In this document: piece by piece, positions 24,111-37,000 of the stretch
Position numbering within the stretch: the stretch's first letter is position 1
How the letters are laid out: every line of letters begins with the position of its first letter
DNA from: Microcyclospora pomicola
Lineage: Eukaryota > Ascomycota > Dothideomycetes > Capnodiales
Direction of reading: 5' to 3'
Assembly (NCBI GenBank): GCA_002786065.1
Contig: NHNY01000027.1
Span: 186,001 to 250,000 of the forward strand
Length of the DNA stretch: 64,000 bases
Program-made: the position numbers and the translations under genes
The notes under the pieces: generated by a model
What the model was told of the DNA's origin: nothing
The model's database searches: none
What the model saw: only the letters and a program-made list of their open reading frames with translations

Positions 24111-25362
24111 ATGGCTGTAGTCATCGAGAAGGATCATGGAGCGCTGACCCTCTTCGGAGGCGACGAGTAAGTCATTCGTCCCCGCCGCCCCGGCTCTCTC
24201 TGGTGGAGTGTTCTGTGCTCGGGCGCAGTCCTCGTGGAGCAGGGCGGCACCCCCAAGTCAGGCTGCAGCTGATAACACTCCAGTAGGGTGTGGCGTTCTG
24301 AGGATTGGACGGCCAGCGACGACCGCGTTCGTGGCGGCAAGTCTCAGGTATGTACGAGACAGGTGTTCGTTAAAGAGCGAAACGGAGCATGAGACGTGCG
24401 AAACTCCGGTCGTTGGTGACCGTGCAAGTCGTTGCAGCGAGACGACTGGATACTGACCAGGCTGCCATGTTGTAGTCCTACCTCGACACGTCTGACGACA
24501 AGATCGGCCGATTCCACGGCACCTTGGACATCAAGACGCTTGGGGGAGCTGGCTTCGCGTCGCAGCGTACCACCCAGGATGACCTGAAATGGGATTTGTC
24601 CGGATACGCAGGCATTCAGATCAACGTGGCAAAGGGAGACAGTACGTACATTTCCTAGCCACGCCCAACCCTGGCGTCGATCCTGCCATCTCTCCCAGCT
24701 GAACATTATCCTGCCAGAGAAACGTTACACGTTCATCCTCAAGGATGAGCTGCTACCACCTAGCGACAATGGCCGCGAACAAGCGGTGGTTTCGTGGGAG
24801 ATCGACTTCGAACTGCCCCCACAAACCAAGCCGGGTGATGCTAAGGACAAATCCGTCTTTGTCCCATGGAAGGCGTTCAACCCCACGTATCGCGGGAAGC
24901 CCAAGAAAGACGCCGACCCGCTCGATCTCAAGGGCATCAAGCGGGCGAGCATCATGATGAGAAGGTGAGTTGTGATTGGAACACTCCCCACGGGTGTTGT
25001 TCCTTCGCTTACCGGGACCATGATCCTCCTCTAGCTTCTTTGGCTCTCAAGACGGCGACTTTTCACTATCTCTCACATCCATCAAAGCGCTCAAAAAGGT
25101 GCCGAAAGCCACCTCTGACGCGACTGACATCGTCGTCGTCGCCAACAACCGTAAACTGGAAGATGGTCTCGCGGGGGCACCATCTAGCCCTCAAGCCACC
25201 ACTCAACCGTCGATGATCGCAAGGGTGAGTAGTATCTAGCTGCAGATTTTCCCACCTGTAGGAAGCATGCCACTGACCCATCTGCTGCCCATCTAGGCAC
25301 TGATTGCGAGCGCGATATCCTTCTTGGTCTGCTACAAGCTCGTGCGCTGGTTCGTGCAGTAA
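24111..25362 (+). CDS. CIA30-family protein with C-terminal membrane anchor
   Basis: Six exons (24111-24166, 24284-24347, 24476-24641, 24718-24964, 25035-25224, 25297-25362) join in frame to 262 aa. All introns have GT...AG ends and branch sites such as GCTGATAAC and TACTGACC. The protein matches the CIA30 fold (complex I intermediate-associated protein 30): LTLFGG, DWTASDDRVRGGKSQ, RFHGTLDIKTLGGAGFASQR, KRYTFILKDELLPPSDNG, PTYRGKPKKDADPLDLKGIK and IMMRSFFGSQDGDFSL. The tail ALIASAISFLVCYKLVRWF is a predicted transmembrane helix, so it is probably tail-anchored. It could be an NADH dehydrogenase assembly factor or one of the CIA30 paralogues of unknown job; the anchor and lack of a clear presequence favour the latter. 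Exon 2 has a tandem CAGTAG acceptor. Confidence 0.88.
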
Positions 25363-26256
25363 GCGTGTGCGAGTCTCGTGCATGCAGGGTTGACCACGAC
25401 GCGTGTCGCACACGGACAGCGCTACCGACTTGCCTGATGATCAGTCTCAAACATGTCGGACGCCTGCCACCGGACGGGCCTTCCTTGTTTCAACCCTGGT
25501 GTTGCATGAACCCACCCTGGTAAGCGATGCCCGGGGAATGCCGCAGACTTTGTCAGAGATCCTTGGAGGTGTGCGCATCGACGGATGTTAAATCACTTTC
25601 CACTCGGTGGCCTTGCAACTGCTATGCGTCAACTGGCTTGAATAGCGATCGGATTAAAGGGAAAATCGAATGGCTATGAGAGTGTCACGAAGATTGATTC
25701 TTCCAAGCAGCACGTTGGTCAAGCCACTTCTATTAGATATGATAGCTGAAGAAAAGCAAGTATCTCACACGATGTGCGCCGTCAAACGTGGATATTTCGC
25801 TGCCGAAATTTGCCACGTGCAGATGTTTGTGACCAACGCCGATCATACAAGGTACATACGGTACGTGCGGGCTTGCTGCGGTGTGTGAAGGACCAGGCTT
25901 GCGGCACAGATGCACGATTATGCTTCTGCCGTTCATACTCTACGCAGGTTTTGTCTACCAGTGCTCCCGATCGGCATTTATCGGTTGCTTGTGATAACGG
26001 AAACGGTGCAAATATGATGCTAGGTATTCACGCCGTGTGGGTATGGATGAGTATAGATCATGAGGCAGTTGATGTGTACGTGATGGACGTAAGGATAGCA
26101 TGACAGCCACAGCTACATTCTCAATGCTTGAAGTGGCTATTGTACTAGATCGCTGCTATACATTGCCAATGAGGTGGACATGCGGAAAGCTTTCCAGTGC
26201 TCGTTAGACACCACACCCCTGCTCCAGATGTTGCCAAAGACTCGGTACGGCCCTGA
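25363..26256. other. Intergenic between convergent genes
   Basis: The shared 3' flank of the CIA30 gene (+) and the DHX35-like gene (-). No gene is seen. Confidence 0.5.
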
Positions 26257-28417
26257 TCAGCTTTTCATGCGATAAAACTCCGGCGCATATTCCAACAACC
26301 AGGCCTTCTCGATCTTGGTGACGTCGCGGATGAATGTCTTGTTTCCAGTCTCCATCACCTCCGTGAAGATGACCCAGTCCGCCTTGCGATTGAACATCAA
26401 GCTGCTAGGGTGCGCATGCAGTACGGTTCCTCCGTCGACTGTCCGGAAGGTCCCATCAGGCATCATGCGTGCTGCGTGAGCGAAATATCCAGAGGTCAGG
26501 CACCGCCGAATGGATTCCTCGACAGGACGGCTATTGATGCCAGCGGCGCGGTCGTCGAGTCTTGAAGACGCGAGGCTTTCTGTGACGTCTATGCCGAAGC
26601 GCTCGAGGTACCGACGCAGCTGGTTGCGTATACTGACTGCACGAGTCATGGATTTGAAGTTGAGGTAGTGTTGCTGGCACCATTTGGCATCTTTCTTACC
26701 CTTGGTGACGAAGGCTTGATAGACGTTCAGCAGTGTAAGGTGATCACCTTGCTCGACGGCGAATCTACGGCGAGCCGATTCTTCTTGCTTCTTAAAATCG
26801 TGGGAGAACCACACGCTCCCTTGCAGAGACGTCATGGCTGCAATAGACAGCATCTCGGAGAGGCAGCCAAACGCAGGGGCACTGAGTAAGGCTTTCGCGA
26901 GCATTGGCTCCATACCTAACTCTGCCATACGTGTCCCGAGTGGCTTTGTGAGTCGAGCATATGCGTCGAGTGCTCCAAGCGAGAAGAGCAGTTCCAGAGC
27001 GCGGATGACAAGCTCGGCTGGCGGAGGGGTCAGGAAATCGAAGCGTGCAATGTTGTCTATGCCCAACGCCTTCAGCTGTAGGATCACTGGTGCGAGATTC
27101 GAGCGTTGAATCTCAGGAGTTGTTGCCTCCGCCAGGCTGTTGAAAGCACCTTCAGTGTACAATCTATAACACTTCCCGGGCCTTGTTCGTCCAGCGCGAC
27201 CAGCTCTCTGTGTGGCAGAAGCTTTGCTTATAGGTGTCGTACTCAGACTTTCTATGCCTGTGATTGGATTGTATGCACGTAGTTTGACGAACCCACAGTC
27301 GATAACATAAACGATGCCGTCTATGGTCACGCTGGCCTCGGCGATGTTGGTGGCAAAGACCACCTTCCGTGTTCTGTCTGGAGCCGGCTCGAAGACGTAC
27401 ATCTGCTGCTCTGTAGTAAGACCAGCATACAATGGCAATGGGAGAATCTTTTTAGTGTCTTTGGCCAACATCGGGATACGATCAGCCATCATTTCCATCG
27501 CAGACTCGATTTCATCCCCGCCTGTGAGAAATACAAGTATGTCTCCAGTAGGCTCGGACACGTGGATATCCATGATGGTTGTAATAGCACGCTCGAGATA
27601 CTCCTCGCATGGTCCGGCAAGAAAGTGAGTATCGACCGGGAATGCTCGACCTTCAATACTAACAATCCTTCCTCGGGTGACTGACTTTTGGGACTCGTTC
27701 TGGATATCTTCAGCAAAGAAGTTCAGAAAGTCCTCCGCTTGTAAAGTAGCAGAACTGATCACAATCCTGAGGTCAGATCTTCGTTTTCGAATTTTCTTAA
27801 GCACACCTAAGAGTATGTCTGAGCTCAGGCTCCGTTCATGTGCTTCATCCACCATGATAACACTATATCTGCTCAACAAAGGGTCCACGAGTGCTTCGCG
27901 GAGCAGTAGTCCATCGGTCAAGAATTTGATCTTGGTAACTGCGGACGTGACATCTTCAAAACGGATGCTGTAACCGACTTCTTGGCCTAGAGTACAACGC
28001 ACTTCTTCCGCCACTCGCTTTGCCACCGTCGTCGCTGCCACTCGCCTGGGCTATGTATCCCTGTGAGCTGTTGTCAACTATGTCGGAGTGGCTTCATGGA
28101 TCTGGACGATCGCTTGCCTGCGTGACGGCAATAATCTTGCCATCTGTACACCAGCCTGCTTGCTCCAAGAACTGCGGCAGCTGCGTCGACTTGCCACAGC
28201 CTGTTTGCCCAACAAGTACGGTGACCGGGTATGTGTCGATTGTGTATAGTAATGAGTCCTTGTGACGAGCGATGGGAAGCAGTGATGGAGGCTTGTGCAG
28301 AGCTGGAATGAAAGCCTCCGTATCGCCCATTTTGCCAGGTCTTCCAAACTCCAAATTCAGAGGGTTGCTCCACCTAGTCTGTTCCGTTGTCTCTCCTACT
28401 CTGGATTCATAGATCAA
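26257..28417 (-). CDS. DHX35: DEAH-box RNA helicase, DHX35 type
   Basis: Exons 28417-28118 and 28050-26257 join to 697 aa over a 67-nt intron with a GC donor (CAG|GCAAGC) and an ATAG acceptor. The join restores the continuous motif VTQPRRVAA. Motifs: VGQTGCGKSTQ (Walker A, about 69-79), FLTDGLLLRE, MVDEAHERS (DEAH about 168-171), SSATLQAEDF, FLTGGDEIE (Gln replaced by Gly-Asp in the usual TGQEE), FATNIAEASVTI, then QRAGRAGRTRPGKCYRLYT (motif VI). The OB-fold/HA2 tail is complete, ending in KIEKAWLLEYAPEFY. Sequence such as VIDCGFVKLRAYNP and SNLAPVILQLKALGID is typical of DHX35, a spliceosome-associated helicase, rather than Prp2, Prp16, Prp22 or Prp43. The start is the first in-frame ATG, and FGRPG resembles the FW+PG near the N-terminus of relatives. 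Confidence 0.9.
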
Positions 28418-28576
28418 GCGAACTTCTCTGAAGCATCCCTCGGTATTCTATTCGACAGTGACTGTTGATGAGGCTCATCCTGATGGCCTCCGGCCGTGAT
28501 CACGATCATGTTCCCTTCAAAATCGAGCACACGGATTAGACTTCCATATCCTGCCAATCTAGTCCTAGCGCGAAAG

Positions 28577-28657
28577 GACGGAGCTCTATTTGGCTATAGT
28601 TGGCCATTGCAGCCACATCCACATCCGAGTTTTGAGATCCTTTTGATCAACAACCTC
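28577..28657 (+). repeat. Left terminal inverted repeat of the DNA transposon
   Basis: Begins GACGGAGCTC and matches the reverse complement of 45919-45999 at 78 of 81 positions; the three differences are all C/T transitions. Confidence 0.92.
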
Positions 28658-28699
28658 GAATATCTCAACAACCGCATTGTCAATATAGCTATAAACTCG

Positions 28700-30130
28700 C
28701 ATGTACGTACGTGCGCAGTATTTGAAGATATTCGGACACTCGCAACGCTCGCCAGCGCACTCGGAATGCCTTATCCCCTTAATCTAGAACCATTCCGAGA
28801 CTATATTAAAAGAGCTATTAGCAATAGGGCTACCTACGCAGAGATACTGCAGCAGATAAAAGACCAGTACGACGTTAGTATTACTCTTAGGACACTCGGG
28901 AGACGACTCGCAGACTAGGGTGTCGAATCCCCTAACTAAAGGACCGTAGATACACTAGAGCTTCGAGCAGTAATATCGCATCACTTTTACGTCCTACAAC
29001 TTATAGACGAACAAAGCGTCCGGATCCTTAGTCTAGAAGGTCACGATATTGCTGTCTTAACGCTTAAGAAGATCCGGAAGAAGATAGGTCTGTTAAAGCG
29101 AGTGTTTATAAGTAAGCACGAGAGTGAACGCGAGCGCCTATTCACGCTGTTAAAGGAAGAGTTTAATAACGGACGTTGTAAGAACCTTAGACGAAGGTAG
29201 CTATATCAATATATAAGGGCAAACTATAACGTAGTTAGACGGTATGTACGGACGACTTGTAGCTACTTGCGTACGTACTTATGCTATAGGTAGCGACCGC
29301 GTGTTTAACATCGCGACAGCGCTAGATCCGGAGGGACTCGCTTTACGCACTCGTAAGGTAAAAGTCTACCGTAGCGCTGTTATTACGCTAGGAGCTAACT
29401 ATGCTTAGTTAATAGATGCTTACTGTAAGTTTAAGCATTAGGGCATTCAAATCTACGCCGCAATCGACGTGTACTCGCGGTTCGTTATATAGACCTACGT
29501 TAGCATTACCGGACGTACAGCAACTAGCGTACTCGCGCAGTATCTCGCTACTATAGTCGACAATGGCCGGATACCCCTACAGATCCGTACGGATCGAGGC
29601 GGTAAGACAACCGCTGCAGCTAATACGCACTACGAGATCAGTAGGCGAGTGCGGCTGCGAGCTAACGGCGAGCCTTTACGTTTCACTGACTGCTTCCGAT
29701 ACAGCACTAGCAAGCAGAACTAGCGTATTAAGACCTTCTAGGGCTAATTAGCTAACAGCAGTCTTAATCGATAGTAGGATGCCTTTCTAGCTATAAGTAA
29801 CAGGGACGAGTATCGCAAAGAGTATCAGTCTAACCGCATTGCGCTGATCTTTGTGTACGTTCCGATCCTTCGATCGGAAGTTGTTGCCTTTGTTAATAAG
29901 GTCTAGAATAGCTATAAGATTAGAAAGTAAGCAAATCGCAGCTACTACGTACCCGGCAATCCGGAGATGCTTTACAAGCATCCGCAAGTGTTAGGCGGCG
30001 AGCAGTGTGGTATCCCTATAGATCTAGGCCATCTAGTTCTGCTACAGCTGAAAACGCAGATTAATGAGTTTAGTAGGTATTCACTCTATAGCCACTCGCG
30101 TACACACACACATAGGCAGCTAATACGGAT
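28700..30130 (+). pseudogene. Decayed integrase-core transposase of the DNA transposon
   Basis: The open part to 28,918 holds a helix-turn-helix segment (ISNRATYAEILQQIKDQYDV). Sequence in the same direction up to about 30.1 kb keeps the look of an rve/DDE integrase core (AAIDVYSRFV near 29.46 kb and TDRGGKT near 29.6 kb). Stops interrupt it repeatedly. The open frame begins at an ATG at 28,496 outside the transposon, so its first 27 codons are flanking DNA. It would act as the cut-and-paste transposase acting on the 81-bp inverted repeats. Confidence 0.7.
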
Positions 30131-30783
30131 CTAGATATGCAGGAATATCTCCTAGCGGAGACCCTCGAGTTCTGCTAGCGAGTGCTGCAAAGTGCTAGGT
30201 ATCTAGCGATAATTAATAGCAGTAACTATGATAAACGAGGACGCCTACACGCGTCTGCGTACCTTACCCTTCGTAACGCGATTGCTGACTATATTGTCAG
30301 TTAAGCAATGCCAGTACTCGCCGAGTCGGAGAAGCTATATACAGCACATCGGAGCTAGTCGGATATAGCTTAAATAGCGGTGTAAAAGCTAGTAAGAACC
30401 TCGGTTGTTACTGCGAGTGCAGACGAGTGTAGAGGTATATAAATGCCGCTATAGCCTACTGTATCTATACAGGCACTACTAGTCACCACACGAGACTCTG
30501 CGGCACTCGCAATGACGCTCTAGCTTGATCCGTGTATTCGAGATAGTCGTAATCACTAGCACCGTTACCCTAACGATCTATTCTGCCCCTAATATAGTCT
30601 TCCGAACAGCGATCTAAGCCGGCTAGCGAGTGCTTAGCGAGCAATCTACGATCTGACTTTAAGCCTAATACTAGCTGCTTCTAAGCCTTCTACGCTAGCA
30701 GTAAGCAGTCCAATCGATGGAGCGGCGCACCACTCGTACGGCAATCTACGTGTCAATTATGCGGAAGCTTATCGCTAGCTAGG

Positions 30784-31060
30784 TGTTACGACTCGCGACT
30801 CCCGCACTAGGGAGCGCGACTCCCTCACTGTTATTAGCGTCCTTTACATAGAGTTTCCTTTATAGTTTACAGTATAAGACACACATTCGTCTGCTGAGAT
30901 CATTTTCTACTAGTAGATTAGTGTGTTTTTGCCTATCCGACGCCTCTAAGGACTCCTAATTATCACCTCCGCTCCTTATAGGACTCCTCCGCCTACTACC
31001 GCGCATAGGAGGAGTCCTCTCTACTCGCGGCGTGACTACAGGACTCCCTAGCCTGCGACA
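30784..31060 (+). repeat. 5' LTR of the Gypsy element
   Basis: 277 bp, TG...CA ends, preceded by CTAGG. It matches the 3' LTR except for 8 transitions. Confidence 0.94.
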
Positions 31061-34000
31061 ACATAGTAGCTAGGTTCTATCGAACCAAATCTTACTAATT
31101 ACTAGCTGTCTTTATACAGCGCTACTACAGTCCGATTCTGCGGCGACTAAACGCATTACGGAACTAGCGATTCGTCGCGTACACTCAGTTATTCACTTCG
31201 ACAACTGTGGTTCGAGGACCGTAAGGACCAGTCCTTCCTAAAGCGACACTCGGCAACATACCTCGTTAACATTCTGTCGTTGACTGAACCGACTTCACAC
31301 GAGTCCTCTACTATCTCCTAAAAGACCTCTAGGTAACCCCGACACTCCTTTCCTTGTCCTCCTTTTAGGCGGACTCGTGCTGCTAACCGTTAAACTGGCT
31401 TTAGTGTCTCCGCTTCCTAGTTATCAAAACCGACACCTCCCTAACGTTTCCGACTCGGTAATCATCCTTGTATAAGAGATTGTGAACTTCGCCGACGACC
31501 TAGGGCGGGAACGAATCCTAAAGAAGAAAGATAAGACCGTCGACTTCCTTGCTTCTTTTGTGATCTACTACTACCCTGAAGTAGTCGGTTAACGATCTAG
31601 GAATTTTCTCGCAAGCTAATAAGGGAACGATTACGGGTTCCCTAGGGGCTAGTTAATTGATAAGTCACAGATCACAAGAGCTGCGAAGAGGCTTAGACTC
31701 TAGTTTGTGACGGTGACCACCTCTTTATACTACTAGGAGGAGTTCCTAAGAATCCTCCTCGCGGAGTCCACCTCCGCATTAAATCTGTCGACGTCGCCGC
31801 CTCCTCTGACGATCGAAGCTCCTACTCCGAGTCCTAAAACATTTCCAGTCGAGGGTCGTAAGACAGAGTCGTGTGAACGGCCTCTAGAGACACCCCGGAG
31901 TCCTCGGGCGCGAGAGTCGACTCCCTAACCTCCCTCCTACTTACCTATTACTAGACACACTGTCAACAGTTCCCTAATAGCAGACGTCCCTAGCGCGTAC
32001 ATATCTAGAGGACAACCTAGGGACACCTGCGAAGTCGAAGACGAGCTGTCCCCTCGCTTCGAGGACACCGATAGGGTGTTCGCTAAGAATCTTGCCCTCT
32101 AGTCAGAACTCGAACAGGTGCGTCGTAAGTTATAGCGAGCTGTGAACTAAGACATCTAGGATTTTGTTAGGAGCTGTAAGAACACCCCTCCCCCTAAGCA
32201 ATACCTGCAGCAACAGCAGTACGAGCGTGAAACGGAGTCCTACAGGGATCCGCGTCCGCTAGCTAAAGAGTATGTCACGATAAGCGACCTGCAGAGGATC
32301 CTCGCCGAACACACGCAATCTATTGTTAGGGAGATAGCTAAAGTCCTATAGCGTGAAGCACAGCCTTACGGTCCCTCTCTAGGCGACTAGGCACCTCGCG
32401 GTGAAAGACCTCTAAGTCATTACGAGGAGCTTCCTTATTTTGCCTACTATAGTGTAGGACGAGATGGCGCAGTAGCGGGACACCCGCTAGGTTCGCGTGA
32501 CGGTTTCCGTCCGATAGGAGGAGTCCCTTAGTTACGAGACGAGGCGTACTTCCGATCTGATCCTCGCTTAGACATTCCTCCTTAGTACGAAACCCGGAAG
32601 GAACCGGAGTTCAAACTAGAGCGCGTAGGTTTTTTCAATCCGAACCTCGGGCCTGACTACAGTAAAGGAGACGTCGTGTAATACGGCGGAAAGATCTATT
32701 ACCGTTCGGTCTATATGTTCATCTAAGCGGCGTTAGATTATGCGATGACTATGCCGGATTATGTAGTCCGCATAAACCTTAACTATTGTTTTCAAGGCAC
32801 CGCGGCAACCTAGTTCATTTACAGTCTTCCGCTAGAGGTCCGCACGTAGATCTAAGGTAGTAAAGGAATCGAACGTTAGGAACAAGAGCTTTTCAAAAAG
32901 TTCAAGATGTCCACAACTAGAGCTATAGAAAAGATGCTAGCCTAAAAGTACGACTAGACGTCCGTCAAGAATGGCGAGACCGTGGCCTAGTATATTATAG
33001 CGACTATTAGGTACGCGAAGGAGGCAAACTTCGTTGCACTGGAGCAACAGTTGCTAGTAGCCTTTAAAGGTATCGACCTAGATTTGCGCATCAACATCTA
33101 TCGCCCGAACGCATACACTACACTAGACTCCTTTACTAGTAAGTGCGAAGCCTACGCGGAGACCTAGGAAGACTAGGCACGTAAGCGAGCCAATTATTAT
33201 TCTTATCGTAAGTACGATAGAGACAACGGTGATAAAGGGCGATTCGACAGATACAGCCGTAAAGGTCGTGCTGCCGAAGGACCCGCCGAAACAGGAAGAT
33301 TCTCGTCTAATCTCCGTCAGGACAGCTCTCTCTGAGACACGCGTCGCTAGCGCAACTAGGACGACTAAGCGCGATACTAGGACGAGGGACGAGACCGTTT
33401 CAAACCTCGCTACTTAAGAGACGACGACAAGAAGGAGGTGACGACTATTAAGACGACCGGCCCTAAGCCAAACGAAGGCAAGTCCTAGAACCAACGCGAC
33501 GATCGAAACCGCGAGTCTACTAGGACGAGGGAGTCAGCAGGCCGCTCTTAGGGCTAGCGAGACGAAAACAACAAGGACTCGTCCTAGCGATAGAACGATC
33601 GCAAGTCCGATAATAAACGTGAAGGCTAGCGCGACTCCAAACGGCGACGAAATTATTACGTTAATAATAATAATAATGATGACGGAAGTTATAAGGAGAC
33701 CGCGCCAGATAACGCTCTAGACTCGGACTCTGCTTCGTCGGCGTTGTTTGAAGACACTAATTTCGTCTCTACAGGAGGACGGTCGCCGACCTCGCTACAG
33801 GTATTAGTGCAGCTAACGAAGTCCTTGCTACTCGCAGCGACCTTGCAGCTATACTCCGGTTTACTTAAGCCGGACCTTATCTACAAGACGTGTAGCAACC
33901 GTTTCTAGTCGAATAATACCTTACATAAACACATCCGTATCAGCTACCTAAAAGGCTTGCCGACGGTTTCGAAAAACACGGCCGTGACTAAGGTCCTCCC

Positions 34001-37000
34001 GAAGGCGTCGGGCAGCTACGCGTTGAAATCGTCGAAGAAAAACCGTAAGAAGGACCGTCAAGCTAGCGCGTCGCTAAAGGTCTCTAACCTTAAAGAAAGC
34101 AAAACACTGCAGCCAGAGATCATCTAGTCCGCGAATGTTAAACCCGCGAACATAAGAGGTCTCGCGTACCGCACTTAGTTCTATACCCGATGCAAGATTC
34201 GAGTCCGCTTAGTAAATAGGAACGAGACCGACGTCGCGGTGTGCCTTAACACAGGAATAGCTATCACACTAGCGGACAAGAAGTGGTTAGTCGGAGCCTA
34301 CCTAGGCCTGTCTATACTGGAGATAGAGGATTCGATCCTATTAGGCGGCGTCACTAGCAAGACCAAGTCGATATAATATGCGAATGTCCCCCTAGCGTTT
34401 CCTAGGACTTATGAAGGTAGACCGGCAATCTTCTAGACTACACGTAAGGTTCACCTCGTAGATAACCTTAAGGCAAAGATGTTGATTAGGATAGATGTTA
34501 TCAGGCCGGAAGACATCTTAATAAACACGCGGCTAAGGCTAGCCACGATAGCCGGCAAGGTCGATATTCCGATTGAAGTTAAACGTAAGGGCGGCCCGAT
34601 CGTACAAAAGGTCGTCACAACTACTAAGAGGACGGTAGTCCCGCCTAAATCGGTAGTTAGAGTACCTATACATTTTGTCGGAGACCTTCCTAACAACAGG
34701 GACTACGCTTTCGAGTCCGATAGACAGACCGTAGGCGTTGCCGTCTATAACTACCTTGTGGACAGTTAATTCACTCGCACTATAGTCCGGAACGATACCG
34801 ACTCGCCAGTGATCCTTCCCTAGAACAATCGATTAGGAATGATCATAGAGTGCGAATATGAAGGGGTATACGCAGTCTATAATGACGAACACAGCATCGC
34901 CGCTCTCCGCCCTTTATAGACAGTCGTAGACAAAGATTAGGAATGGCTTCACTAGAGTAGGGTAACCATTTATAGATCTGAAGACGATCGGAATGTCCTC
35001 GTAGAAGTCGTCGAGAGATATCCGGACTTGTAGAGAGACCGCAGTACTGTAGTCGACATGCTAAAGGAACAATAGATAAAGATACCCTTTAAGCATAACT
35101 ACCTCGACTATATTCTAAAACCTAAGATGTATAATCTCGGGAAAAGAGACTAGAAAGTCGTGGATGATACCCTTAATCCAATGCAACAACAAGGGAAGGT
35201 CGTCTACACTACACAACCTACACCTTTCGGGTTCCTAGTATTTGTCGTCTAGAAGAAGGTTCCTAACAGGAAAGGAGGAGTCGTCGACAAAGGTCGCGCG
35301 GTAGTAGACATCCGTAGCGCGAACAAGATTTCGATCCCGGACTCCTACTAAGTCCTATTATAAGCCGATATGTTTGCGCTGTTAGCCGGTTGCACATACA
35401 TCTCTACTATAGACATGATCTCTTTCTTCTACTAGTTTCCGATTGCGCTAGAAGACTAGCACAAGATAACTATTAACACTTACCGAGGTCAGGAGTCTTT
35501 TTGTGTGGCAATTATAGGCTACTGCAATTCGGTATAGTATGTCTAGCGGTCGATAGACAATTTCCTACAGCTATACCGAGCTTTCGCGCGAGCATACATC
35601 GACGACTTAGTAATTTTCTCAAAGACCTTAGATAACTACTAGCGCCATCTCGATAAGGTTTTCAAAATCCTGAACGAGAGACGCTTAAGCGTGTCCCCTA
35701 AGAAGTCCTTCCTAGGATATCCGTCTACTACTTTGTTAGGCTAGCATGTTAGTAGTATAGGCATAGCCACGCACGAAGAGAAACTCAAGGCGTTGACCTT
35801 ACTCGAGTTCCTACACACCTTACAGAAGCTAGAATACTATATTAGTTTGACTAATTAGCTCCGCACTTCTATACCTTATTACGCTTAGGTTTCTAAACCC
35901 TTACAGCGTAAGAAGACCCGCCTATTAAAGGCTAGACCCGTCGAAGGTAGTGCTAGAAAGAAATATACAGCTCGGACTTTGCTCGGTAGCGGAGATGATC
36001 CTCCGGATATAGACGAACTTAAGAACTCGTTCGCACTCTTGCAACAACAGTTCGCGGACTCTGCGGACTCCCTCCTGTTCTATCCGGATCCGGACCGTCG
36101 TCTGTACATAGACGTAGACTCCTCTTTCGAGTAGGGTATAGGCGTAATAATGTATATAGTTAAGGGAGATCTAGATCCTGCTATAGAGAACGGTCGGGCG
36201 CTGTTGTTTCTACGTAAGGACATTTAGGTGGTCACCTTCCTTAGCAAAGCGCTAACGCCCGCCGAGTTAAGGTACTAGCCGACAGAACTCGAGGTCGGTA
36301 GAGTCACCTAGGTAGTGAAGAAGCTATACTACTACCTACAGGCTAGCCGACATCTAGTAACGGTGTTCACCGACCATCACGCTGTAGTTGGATTAACTAA
36401 GCACTACTTATTGACGACTACGACCTCCACTAATCGATTGAACCTCAAACTCGTCAGAGCGGCCACGTACCTGTCGGCTTTCCGTCTTAACGTAGTGTAT
36501 AGACCGGGACAAATCTATCTCGTGCCGGACGCTCTTAGCCGTCTAATGACGAAGAAACTAGGCGAAGACCCTAACACGGAAATGCTAGACGTCGACGCCG
36601 ATAATTGGCATCGTAGAGACGCGCTAACTTTCTATGTCATGCTCGTAGAGATGGACGCCGAATTCCGGGAGAGACTGGCTCTACAGTACGAACATAACCC
36701 CTACTAGGCGCGTGTGTTATAAATGGTCCTCTAAGCGCAGGCGAGGAACGCGGCTGACTCTACTAACGACGCCTTAGTACTTCGCCCTAACGCGCGAAGT
36801 GGTCTCCGCAGAGACGAGTTCAACAGCCCTTTAGGACTCCTGTTCTTTAAAAGGAACAGACTGCTATACGCGAGGGATACCGAGAACAGCAGAGATCGTT
36901 TGTGTATTCCGCGTTCTATAGTGCCGGACATCTTCTAATAGGCTTACGACGAGAGACACTATTAAGGGTTCTAGCGAGTATACAACAGAGTCCGGGAGTC

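Noticed and set aside
28496-28576. ATG at 28,496 as the transposase start
   Set aside because: It lies in flanking host DNA outside the inverted repeat and target duplication, so the open frame merely runs across the insertion edge.
31061-31090. Primer binding site just inside the 5' LTR
   Set aside because: A GGTTC...GAACC palindrome is present, but I could not match it to a specific tRNA 3' end.
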